A stretch of DNA of 64,000 nt from Ostrinia nubilalis. Its lineage: Eukaryota; Arthropoda; Insecta; Lepidoptera; Crambidae. The notes under the pieces were generated by a model. It was not told the origin of the DNA. It saw nothing but the letters and a program-made list of their open reading frames with translations, and ran no database searches. A program made the position numbers and the translations under genes. Of the stretch, positions 12,583-22,675 are shown piece by piece (the stretch's first letter is position 1; each line of letters begins with the position of its first letter). The stretch is taken from positions 9,431,501 to 9,495,500 of the forward strand of contig NC_087093.1 of NCBI RefSeq assembly GCF_963855985.1, written 5' to 3'.

Positions 12583-13320
12583 CTACCTACTGTAATCGAT
12601 TATGACAGTCAAAATGATATAAAGATCTATTCAGGGCTACTTTAGAAAGTAAAAAAATATTTCATAGCCATTGAAGTCAAGGGTTCTTGCTTGAAGACTT
12701 TTTTTAATCATGTCTGTCGGTATTATACGTGCCAAGAAGTAGGTATATACCTTGGTAAAAGGGTACATATCTACCTAATCCATCTTACACCATAACCAGT
12801 AGACCAGTAGTGAATATTATAATGTCAATAATCGACTTCGGCTACCTAGTACCTAAAAACTTAGGTTCTAGTTTGAAAGGTTTTAGTGTGAAATGAGGTA
12901 ATAGGGGGCTGTACCTAGTTAGACTAAGTCTATTTTCCTATTAATAATTACTTTAAGTGCATTAAAATCAATAATCCATAAATAAAAATATTTAAAATTT
13001 TGCATGTCCATTACTCGCTTCGCCGCGCGTGCCCGCATAAAATTTTTATGTAGTAATATTAGGCACCATAGGTACTTACGACTACATAAGGTTTGACCGC
13101 TACAGTTTGCAACAGTGGCCAGAAAAAAAATAAAAACGATTTTTCTCCATACATTTTTTTTTGTCATATTTTTTTTAAGCATGAGAGGCTCGTTTTTACG
13201 AAAAATGCATAATAACAAATGTTGATCAGCATTCAAAATGCTATCCAAAACAATTTTTGTTTCGGTGAAATTATGATTTTCGATCGTATGTCCACCTATT
13301 TTTAAAATCAAACTACTGTG
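12583..13320 (-). repeat. Right arm of the foldback Transib-type element
   Basis: Mirror of 10,840-11,584. It ends in CTACTGTG at 13,320, directly against CGGCG and then the CACACTGG terminus of the next element. Confidence 0.85.
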
Positions 13321-13325
13321 CGGCG
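13321..13325. repeat. Shared target-site copy 2 (CGGCG) between the two Transib elements
   Basis: The five bases are both the right flank of the element ending at 13,320 and the left flank of the one starting at 13,326. One of the two must have inserted into the duplication made by the other. Confidence 0.9.
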
Positions 13326-13360
13326 CACACTGGATCGAGCCCATACAAGGCGTTGGACAT
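13326..13360 (+). repeat. Transib terminal inverted repeat, 3' side of the gene
   Basis: Begins with CACACTG, where RAG recombination signals have CACAGTG, and continues GATCGAGCCCATACAAGG. Mirrored at 16,754-16,788. Confidence 0.9.
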
Positions 13361-13793
13361 CGCTTCCTTTCTCAATGTTTTTAAAATAAAATGAGATTGC
13401 GTCAACGTAGCAACTTCAAATTTTTACAGTGTAAGGTTGACAAGTTTATCTTTCTAATTTGGTAGGTTTTACTTATTAAATGGCAATTAATATAGGTGAA
13501 AAAAAATCTCAAAATATAGTGATGAAAAACTTGTATTTATTGTTAAATTAAAAGCAAATACTTACTTCTTTTGGTCTATTTCCATATTTAAAGAGTGACA
13601 TAATCTAACAATACCCTAAATTTATTCTCATTGAGTGTTAAAATTATGAAACAAATATTTTTGTAAACGCCTGATTTTTTATTGCACACAATCACTTTAT
13701 TCGATTTTATCGAGCTTGATTTCATAATATTCTGTTAGCTGTTAGATACATACAAATGCAATTTTATAGGGTGATAAAATACCTTTAATTTAA

Positions 13794-15952
13794 TTATTCT
13801 TCAACAAATGTAATATTAGAATCGTCTGAAACAAGGAGATTTTTAACTTCTATTAAATATTTGTGTTTAGTTTGTCTTTTTATATGACTGGAAATTATAG
13901 GATCAGATAGTAATAACAGCGAATGTATTATGTCAGTATTACATATTTCTCTAGATAGTTTCCGAGTATGGTGCAGTCTTTGGTATCTAAATACTTTATG
14001 GCTTGCCCCTTGGGCATCTTCTGACAGCTGCCCTATTGGAATTATACCATTATATTTTATGATATCAGCACCATGAATTAATATTTTATGAACTGTAACT
14101 GGCATGTGATACCAGTCATATAATGAAACATATAATTCCGCGGTCTCTTGTGTGTATTTTTTAAATGATTCTATGTTTACTTCATATCCAGAAGATATGG
14201 TTTGAAGTATGATGTAAAACCTTTTTATAAGTTGCTCATTAATGCCAGTGATACGGGCACTTATCTTATAATTGGTAAAAAAAGCACGAGCCGTATTCCC
14301 ATCATTGGTCTTTCCTGAGCCCTGTTTAACAAAATCGACTAACAAACCCAACTCTCTTCTAAAATCCTGTTGTATTTGTTGTTTTCTTTCTTCTTTAATT
14401 TTTTTGTTTTCGTCCCCTCTCACTGACCATGATTTAAATGGGAGATTGTAAGCTATGTGTAGTATACACTCAAAACTTCTTATCCATGCATGGAGTGATG
14501 ATGCCCCATACCCAAAGTGTTCTTCATTTGGTGGTTTTGTATTAATTAAATCTAGCTTATTCATGGAAAGTGGGTTAGCTCCACAAATAAAACATTTCAT
14601 GGCGGATTTATTATCAGTCAAATCATTACATATTTTCGTATCAACCATAGTGAAATGTAATTTATAATCAACAGTATTATTATTATTAATTTTAAAAGGC
14701 TCCAAACTGGTTATTTGTTCCCTTATGTCATTATAACACTCCTTTGTTAACCTTTCATTTTCTTTTTCGAATCTAAAAAGAATTGGCCTACAATATCTCG
14801 ATGAAGATGTTGCTGGATTTTGCCAAATTACAGATTCAGTATCAACATCATACAATTTGATTGGTACAAAACTGCACATAAACACCGATGAGTCATCAAA
14901 ACCAGGGTCAGAGAAGCTGTGTTTATAAGTAGCCTGAGAAGAAGCACCATCACACCCCCATTTTAGTATTAATGTGTATTTATGAGACTCCTCAGTGTTA
15001 ATACTAGTCATTTTCAATATTCTTGAAACAGTCAGGTCTAGAATATCTTGTAATCTAATTTTTACCTGAACCTCTGATACAATTATTGATTCAGAGGGCG
15101 GATAACAATCCTGTTTTGCTAACTGTATTTGATAATAGCTAGGTAATAAGTCGGAAGCTATCTCATTTACCGTAGATCTAATGTCAATATATTGTTGTTT
15201 TGTAAGATCATTATTTAAGTACAGACGAAGAGCATCATCCTTGCATATCGATTTAGTTTCATTTGATAATAGACTTTCACAAAAACTTTTGATTGCCTCA
15301 TTATACTCAGGATGGTTTTGAATGAAATCAAAAATAAACTTTGCATTGGAATCCATAAGATTTTTTGATGCTAAGTAATCGATATGCTCTTGAGGAGATT
15401 TCTTTAAATAATCAGTTCTACGTCTCTTCTGGCGATCACTTAGTTCTAAAAAATGTTTCTGTGGAGTAGTACTTGAAGAAGAAGGTAAACTAGATGGACT
15501 TGGCGGACTACAAAACTGACTCCAATCAACAGATTGACTAAGCCAATCTACGTTTGTAGCTAAAAACTGGTTCTCACTATAACGACACTGCTTCTTCTTG
15601 CGACAAACAGTGTCAATGAAATTATTTATTTTTTTCGATAGTTGTCTGAAAAATAAAATGTATAACTCAGTACCTATCTAACACAATCATAAATTAAAAA
15701 AAATTTACATACGAAATGTATGTGTAATAAATTCAACGACAATCTTTTGTGATGATGTGATTTTTTACTATGTCTGTTTTATAGTATTTCTTTATGTACA
15801 TAAAGTATTAACTACGTTAGTACTCACCTCTGTTTATCTGAAGAGAGTGTATGCGAAAACAGCTCTAATATCCTAGCCAAAGAACTAGCGCGATCTTTCA
15901 TAGTAGTTTTTAATAATGCGTACAAATCACTATTTGTCTTGAGGTTTTCCAT
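13794..15952 (-). CDS. Transib transposase (RAG1-core-like), two exons
   Basis: The product would cut and join Transib ends and is the family from which RAG1 is thought to derive. Exon 1 is 15,952-15,828 (ATG, 41 codons plus two bases, donor AG/GTGAGT). Exon 2 is 15,645-13,794 (acceptor TTTTTCAG/A). The join is in frame and gives 658 aa, the usual family size. The downstream methionine at 15,356 would give only 520 aa and cut off a well-coded N-terminal region rich in Ser/Pro and basic residues. Motifs in spliced numbering: CDGASS with Asp274; MVDTK with Asp377, just before CFIC (Cys393/Cys396); a SSLHAWIR block; NDGNTAR; HKILIH (His561/His566), matching the RAG1 zinc-binding pairs; and LSEDAQGASHK. 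In family alignments as I know them, the residue three before the His-Lys pair is the catalytic Glu. Here it is Gly588, encoded by GGG at 14,009-14,007, one transition from GAG. If so, the enzyme keeps its fold but not catalysis. A poly(A) signal lies at 13,678-13,683. Confidence 0.9.
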
Positions 15953-16753
15953 TTTAATTAGTATTTTAACTGAATTGCACACGAAATTGATTTGTAAACA
16001 ATAATTACTGAGGCAAAGAACAAGGAAATCTATAGGAGGGTATACCGATAAAAATATTGACATACAATAAAATTCTTGTAATGTTTAAAACTTTCGCGAA
16101 CCATATTTTATGTTCTTCACTGACATCATGTCGAACCCGTTAAAAGCCTTTAAATTAAAATAATATATCACAAACAACTCATTTAAACCAAATTAAACAT
16201 CTTTGGTTTACCTGACATTATTTTAGTGTAACGAATTTGACTAAAGTGAATTTTGCTCTGTGGAAAATTGAGGCGCTTTTTTTTGGTTTTTTGTTATTTT
16301 CTAGAAAATAGGGATGAATAAGGGTCCAAAAACTGAGTAATAATATCGCCCACATTGTCATCTATCATCTCTCATTCATGGTTTGTTAAAGATTGCCCAA
16401 GATGTCAACTAAAATACGCAGTTTTCATTTCAAAAAATACCTTTTAAAAATACGTCAAAATAGCCAAGCTAGAAGTTTTTTAGGCACTCATTTTAACATA
16501 CAAATTAAGATAATGGTATAAACTAATACATTATTAAGTACTAACATAAAACGAGTTAACGAAATTGGATAAATTGACAATACAAACAGAAGTCAGAAAA
16601 TCCATGATTTTGACTTTGTTCACTTTACGGTCGCACCACATAGCTATGATAGTAGATCATGACTTGATATTAATGATATTTGATAGAATGAAGTCTCATC
16701 TTTCAACTTATATGCAAATCAGTCTTGTTTTAAGTAGTTGCATTTAAAGCACC

Positions 16754-16788
16754 ATGTCCAACACCTTGTATGGGCTCGATCCACCGTG
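16754..16788 (-). repeat. Transib terminal inverted repeat, 5' side of the gene
   Basis: Inverted, it starts with CACGGTG and matches 13,326-13,360 at 32 of 35 positions. Confidence 0.9.
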
Positions 16789-16793
16789 CGGCG
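16789..16793. repeat. Target-site copy 3 (CGGCG)
   Basis: Right flank of the autonomous Transib. The DNA before copy 1 and after copy 3 would join as GTGG-CGGCG-CCCAATC in an empty site. Confidence 0.9.
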
Positions 16794-18182
16794 CCCAATC
16801 TGCTGGAAGTTCTGCGCCGGCTTAAAGAATTTCAAGATTACGTCACCCGATCTATCGGTAGGCCCTTGGGAGCTTGAGCGATTGGAAAAACATTTTATGA
16901 TAAGTTACTCTTAGTAGCGATTATTTAGAGCTTGGATAATAAATTATAGTTGTTGCAATTCACGAAGCTTTGCATGTGGTTAATAACATTAATCAGTACA
17001 CGCATCAATTTGGTTCAGTCTCTTTGTTTATTAATAAATAAAAGTATCATACTAAAATTGCAGAAACATATTTGTTTGTATTGGTCTGGGTGTTTTCTTT
17101 CTATAATAAAATATGTATGACGTATGTACGGGGTTCTGTATCGAAAATTACTATGAGCATCACACGCGGTTACCTGCTTACCTCTGTGCACTCATGGGAG
17201 TTTAAGCAGAGGTCCCTAGAGTTTGACTTTGAGCTTTGTTTGTTTATAGTCATTACGAAGCAGACTGATGGGAAACTGCACTGTCTTGAATTCGAAAGGG
17301 TAATTTGACGGTGTTAGGTTAATTCTAGGAATAAATACAGAGTCTCCTCATTGAGATTGAGACATTTCAATTTGAGATTTCACTTGACATTGAACACAAT
17401 CTGACATGGAGTTTTCAAACACTTGTAAAAATAAAAAGTAATTAAATCAAAGGCACTAAGTAGTATTGATATGAACTTCGAAGAAAATGACTGCCAAAAT
17501 TACTTTCTACCCGTTCCACACGTCTTTCATGAATTATATTAATGAATTATATTAAGCCAAATTTCAAGTAGATCGAACCAAGGAATCACTTTGTCCTATA
17601 CAAACTTTGCCCCCTTTTTTCACCCCCTTCATTTTATGACCCCATTTCGGAAAATCTTTTCTTATGAGATGCCTACGTCATACAAAGAACACACCTTCCA
17701 ACTTTCAGGTCTCTACGATATCCGTCAGTCATTTAGGAAAAAGCATTTTTATTAGTTGTCCAATACTCTATCGTTCCAGGTATGTCATTGACAGGAGGGC
17801 GCTACTATCTTAATGGGTTATTCATTAGTCCCAACTTTATGTCACTTGACATTTCAGAATCGTTTGACTTTAGATACCTAAGCGATTTAATATTCGGAGT
17901 CTTTTAATGAAATTAAGTTCTGAAATAACTTGAGGTATTGTACCCGATCAAGCTTTTCATTGCAGGACAGTTAAATAGTTTTATTATTAGTTTCTTCTCT
18001 AAGTCTTAATTTGTCAGATTAGGTAAAGGCTCCATGAGAGCAAAATTTAGCTTTATAATAGTTTTTAATTTTTTTCTTGAAATATTTGACGCCTTGTAAT
18101 CTCTCGTTAATATAGGTCCACACAAATAAAGAATGTTTGACTTCGACTTTAATAATTATGCTGTTACATAATTATAAATAAA
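16794..18182. other. Intergenic DNA with small repeat pieces
   Basis: Positions 17,065-17,125 are a SINE body fragment (CATATTTGTTTGTATTGGTC). Positions 17,780-17,815 share GTCATTGACAGG.GGGCGCTAC with the 172-bp MITEs at 38,410 and 39,585. Positions 18,030-18,155 are a TTTGAC-type retroposon tail. No gene seen. Confidence 0.5.
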
Positions 18183-18376
18183 CTAGCTTTCCGCCCGCCG
18201 CTTCGCCCGCGTGGAATTTTTCGGTTTTTATATACTAACCTATTACACTCAGATATAATGTGGCTATCTATTGGTGAAAGATTTTTTAAAATCGGTTCAG
18301 TAGATCCCGAGATTACCCCTTACAATTTAAAAAAATACAAACACACAAACTTTACCTCTTTATAATATTAGATATA
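18183..18376 (-). mobile_element. Inverted copy of the AAGCTAG lepidopteran repeat
   Basis: Starts with CTAGCTTTCCGCCCGCCGCT on the plus strand and ends in AAACTTTACCTCTTTATAAT, the mirror order of the copy at 6,165-6,396. It is non-coding. Confidence 0.5.
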
Positions 18377-18425
18377 GATAGGTAATTTGAAACCCTATTT
18401 TGTTTTATTCTTTTTTTTATTTTAA

Positions 18426-18500
18426 ATATTTCACAATCCAAACTAATATTTACTGTAAGTAAATGCTAAATAGTAAATATTAGTTTGGATTGTGAAATAT
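18426..18500. repeat. Perfect 29-bp inverted repeat with 17-nt loop
   Basis: The arm at 18,426-18,454 and the arm at 18,472-18,500 are exact reverse complements (core TTTCACAATCCAAACTAATA). Directly behind it starts another lepidopteran repeat head (CCTACTAATATTATAAAGGC). Confidence 0.85.
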
Positions 18501-19443
18501 CCTACTAATATTATAAAGGCGAAAGTTTGGATGTCTGGATGTTTGTTACTCTTTCACGCAAAAACTGATTTCTGTTAAACATTTCATGTAAAATTTGTCC
18601 AGTTATAACTCTATTTACATCTGCATCTGTAAGCAAGGATGAAGGATGTTCTCCAGCCCAGATGCGTCTTTCAGTGACGTGCAGCTGCCCCTATATTTGA
18701 CCCACTGACCTAATTTTTTATTATTTATTTGTGTAAGTGTGCTCTTCTAAAGAGTGTAAGTCGATTGTATGTAGGTAGGTACTATTAAAATGTAATTTTA
18801 ACTCATTGCTTTTGTCTCATATTTGAGGAATGTACTATGTATCATGAGTAGAGTCTTAGTTTAAAAGGATACCAACGATTTAAATTTCAATAGGTAGACA
18901 AAATTCATAATTCTTAATTACCAAAAATTTTTGCTTTCTCCAGTAACACTGATATTATTATACTGTGACTCATCAAAGTCATCATTGTCAAAAATATTGA
19001 CAAATTGCGAACTGTCACGTGCATAAAACTGACACGCGTCCGACCTCCGTAAGCGCCACCGCGCGACTGATTGAGATTGTCCAAGCCGTCATGGGCGATT
19101 TTTCCACATTTTTTAACATAGTAACTAAATAAGACGCAATATAAAAATTTCATCCGTTAAAAGCCCTCAAGTTATTTCTGAACTTTAGTTTAGTAAAAGA
19201 TTCAGAATCTCAAATCGCTTATTTTAAAAATAAAACCATAAATAGAAAACGAATAGAGGTAACTTTGGGAATTTATTCTATCGAGTCAACTTCATCAAAT
19301 CGTGTTTCCATCCGTTAATAGCCCTAGAAAATATCCTCAACTATGCCCAAAAAAAATCTTAGCCTTTAATTTTACTGTTTAGTACCTCAAAAATGAAAAA
19401 TGAAAACCTCATTTTCGCCATTTTCTCTGCTACCCGGCCTTAA
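18501..19443. other. Intergenic DNA, no gene assigned
   Basis: The minus-strand frame at 18,914-19,153 has no family motif. Repeated CCGTTAAAAGCCCT and CCGTTAATAGCCCT words (19,155 and 19,313) hint at a degraded repeat. Confidence 0.4.
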
Positions 19444-21113
19444 AGGTTCGGTCAAACTAGCGCGTGCGGATCGCGTTAGCGATGGCGATCACTGCGCGTG
19501 CATAGGCGCAATGTCAGGACGCGCCCAATTTGCCATTAGGCGATTATCACACTGCGCCGCGCTCCGCCGCGGAACGCGTGATTACATACATATACGAGGA
19601 CTATTTAAACGACAGATACCAGTGCGTTAGGATAGGAAATATCACAAGTCATGAACAGAGATGCTCTGGTTTTGGTGTTCCCCAGGGAAGTATCCTGGGC
19701 CCTACCCTGTTCCTGATCTACATTAATGACTTGTGCAACCTCAACATAGGTCATGGTAAACTTGTATCATACGCCGACGACACAGCGCTATTATTCACAG
19801 CCAAAACCAGCGCGGAGCTTTATGAGACTGCACAGCTAGGTTTTAGCATTGTAACTGACTGGCTTCACTGCAATTTACTAACACTAAACGCCGACAAGAC
19901 TAAATTCATAAACTTTTCTATGCGCAGCCGACACGAAAATTCAAAGAATGCTTATCTTTATGCACACCAATGTCAAACCCCGCCTACCACTACATGTATG
20001 TGCCCCACCATCCATGAAACTAACAACCTAAAATATCTCGGGATCATAATTGACGGGACACTCTCCTTCAGACCTCACATAGAAAATTTAGTTCAAAGGG
20101 TACGCAAATTAATATATGTCTTCAAAAAACTTCGAACAATAGCAGACAAAAAACTGATCACAAAAGTATATTTATCGCTCTGCCAATCTATTATCCAGTA
20201 CTGTATCACTTCTTGGGGTGGAGCACATAAGACTATATTAATTCCACTTGAACGAGCTCAGAGAGCCATCTTGAAAGTCGCGAATTCTCTTCCCTTTTTC
20301 TACCCTACCCACCTACTATATAGTTCCTGCAATGTGTTAACTGTCCGCCAATTATACATAATGCACACATTACTTAAACAACACACCTCGCACTTTTATG
20401 TTGCTGATGATGACACCACTAATAAAAGACGGAAAGACATAGTCTGCACTTCGCAATCCATCTCCAAATTTATTTATACAAATAGATTTTTTACTTTCCT
20501 CGGTCCGTTTCTGTACAATAAATTAAATAAGACTCTTAACATATATGCCCTAAATTTATATAACTGTAAAAAAGCCGTATTTAAGTACCTTCAATGTTTG
20601 ACATATGACTTAACTGAGGAGCTACTTGTAGTACCTATGTAATCTAAGTTTTAACCTAAGTATTTTAAAAAATTGTATTTAATATAGCAAATTGTTAATT
20701 TATATTTAATCACTATTTAATGTGTGAGCTTTTTTCGCCTGAAACACAGGTTTTTAACCTAGCTCAGGCTACAAAAGACTGTGAACTATATGTAAACTCT
20801 AGCATAATAAGTTCGTATAATGCTCTTATTTTAATGAATAAATTATTTATTATTTATTAAATTATTTATTATAAAAATTATTTATTATTATATACAAAAT
20901 CCCGCGCGCAGACGCGTTGTCAGTGTGTTGTGCCGCGCGTTTTTTCTATACAAACTGAGGTACTTGCATACAATGATTAAATCTGTCGTCCCGCGTTCCG
21001 CGGCGGAGCGCGGTGCAGTGTGATAATCGCCTTAGCCTATGCACGCGCATCAATGTGTTAAAGTCGCCATCGCCATCGCGCACGCCGGCTGCACGCTTTG
21101 ATTTGGCCGAACC
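19444..21113. mobile_element. TTAA-flanked palindromic DNA element, split by a retroposon
   Basis: The left arm (19,444-19,575; GGTTCGGTCAAAC.AGCGCGTG) and the right arm (20,985-21,113; inverted GGTTCGGCCAAATC) form a GC-rich inverted repeat. Both share GGCGATTATCACACTGC and CGCGCTCCGCCGCGGAACGC. TTAA lies at 19,440-19,443 and 21,114-21,117. TTAA flanks fit piggyBac- or Kolobok-like non-autonomous elements. Most of the interior is a later retroposon insertion. Confidence 0.75.
19578..20885 (+). pseudogene. 5'-truncated CR1-group retrotransposon RT, inserted in the palindromic element
   Basis: An uninterrupted frame to the stop at 20,642 encodes the second half of a reverse transcriptase plus its C-terminal domain. 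It has GVPQGSILGP, a YADDTALLF catalytic box, LNADKTKF, LKYLGI and a Trp-Gly motif near the thumb. Endonuclease and RT fingers are missing, so the open start at 19,530 lies in host-element DNA and is not a real start. The 3' end runs into an (ATTT/ATT)n tail at about 20,835-20,890, typical of CR1-group tails. Truncation makes it non-functional, yet the surviving frame is intact, so the insertion is not very old. Confidence 0.8.
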
Positions 21114-21117
21114 TTAA

Positions 21118-22675
21118 GGCATGTAGGTTTCAGGACACGTTCCACGGTACGTGTCCGCGAGTTACCGGGTTTACCCTATTTCCGTAAAGTAAAGTGCAAT
21201 TAGGAACTTATCGCTGAGATACTGCCACAACTTAGCACTTACGCGGGAGCGACGTTTTGTATGCAGTTATGCTTTACAGTTGTTCGCAAAGTGAGATGGA
21301 GAAGGGTTCGTGGTACCTAAACGTAATTTTGTAACAATGGTATTAAGGTTGTGTTTTAGTACTTATTGCTATCTACTTACATGTTATTTTAGGTATTATC
21401 CCGCAGCTGAAAAGTCGATGTTGATCTTTGGCATCGTAGGTCCCAAACAGATGAACTGATTTTGGTTTCAGGCTTTTTTTGTCGAAAAGCAGTGAGCAAG
21501 AGTTGAGGTGTTCTTAGCTTTCACTCACAATATCATAGGTAGTTGGTCATTTATCGATCAAGAAGCGGTAAATAATACAAAAATTGAAATACCGGAAAAG
21601 ACACAAATGACGTCAATAGCATAGTCAATTGACAAACAATTTTTGAATGTTATCTAACGTAGCTCTGCAAAAATATTCTATTGCCGTTTGTTCTAAAACA
21701 AATCCAGTCACAATTGCAATCAATTCGGCGTAGTTAAACATCCACTCGTTTGTAGGGGCAATCGTCAGAGGAATTAAATTAATTTTATAAAACCAATGTT
21801 GCGCTAAATTTTTTTTAAAGGACAGTTAAAAATAACTGAAGTTTTGAAAAAAAAAATTACTTGTACTGATGTAAACGTTTACAAAATCTGTTGAAAATTT
21901 CGGCTTTTTCATAGATTTTTATACAAATTTTAGATGTTTTTGTCAACATCATCCGTTGTTAATTCGCAAACTATATTGGTATTAATTTATTTAACAACAC
22001 AGTTAATAAATTCCATTCCTTTTAATGAAATTCCTTCCTTGAAATTCGTTCGCATTCCAGCTTATTTTGAAATGTGCAAAAAGTATACTTAATTATAGTA
22101 TTTAATAATTAATCATACCTACAGCATAGTCTCAATTTATTAAACTGCAATTAATCGTTTATAATTGTTTTATTTATAGTCCAGTCATTTAAGCTTAAAT
22201 GGACAACACGCATAAGTTGTAATATTAAGTTAAATTATGACTTAATTTAAAGTTTAGATCACACACATTACACTAGTTTTTATCTCACCTCAATCCATCC
22301 AGTATTACCGAAGATAGAGCCTCGAGAAGTTTACGGACTTTTTAAAATTTTCAAAAATTTCCAATATTCGCGCGTGACGTCACAACATGATTTTGCAGCC
22401 CCCGCACGTTAACCCATTTACCACTTTTTGTCTTTTTACAACTAAAATAAAATTTTACCTAACTGACAACTGTTGTTAGTTGTCATCGTTCAATCACATT
22501 TCAAACTAAGCGCTAAAAAGTAACCATTATTATGCCACCTATTGCCAATTTTGTGCAATATGAAGCCATTTTTACATTTATGCACTTAAATATAAATTTT
22601 CTGGAAAAATAATTAAGTTTGTGTCTCTGTGCTCAATAACGAGTAAATAGTCCAGTTATTTGTTAATTTTATATT
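21118..22675. other. Intergenic DNA, no gene seen
   Basis: AT-rich. It contains small dyads (GGACACGT..ACGTGTCC at 21,134-21,157; TGACAACT..AGTTGTCA at 22,463-22,484) and no coding signal. Confidence 0.45.

Larger units (their letters stand above)
10840..13320. mobile_element. Non-autonomous Transib-type element with about 740-bp inverted arms
   Basis: This 2,481-bp element starts with CACAGTAGTTTGATTTTAAA, and its right end is the near-perfect mirror. The arms are 10,840-11,584 and 12,583-13,320, with a loop of about 1 kb. Both outer flanks are CGGCG. A terminus beginning CACAGT (like the RSS heptamer CACAGTG) together with a 5-bp CGGCG duplication is the Transib signature. Each arm contains an inward-reading frame of about 140 codons, but these are copies of each other, AT-rich and motif-free, so I do not call a gene. 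The loop carries an RTE fragment. No transposase is encoded, so it would depend on one supplied in trans. Its terminal sequence beyond the heptamer differs from the neighbouring Transib, so it belongs to another family. Confidence 0.85.
13326..16788 (-). mobile_element. Full-length Transib DNA transposon
   Basis: This 3,463-bp element has 35-bp terminal inverted repeats at 13,326-13,360 and 16,754-16,788. The left terminus reads CACACTGGATCGAGCCCATA and the right one, inverted, reads CACGGTGGATCGAGCCC. They differ at only three of 35 positions. CGGCG lies on both sides. The element carries one intron-containing transposase gene on the minus strand, leaving about 430 bp of 3' and 800 bp of 5' non-coding DNA. 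Intact ends, an intact frame and an intact duplication suggest a fairly young insertion. Confidence 0.93.

Noticed and set aside
19530..19577. Start codon at 19,530 for the RT frame
   Set aside because: These codons lie in the arm of the palindromic element, so the frame is open there only by chance.
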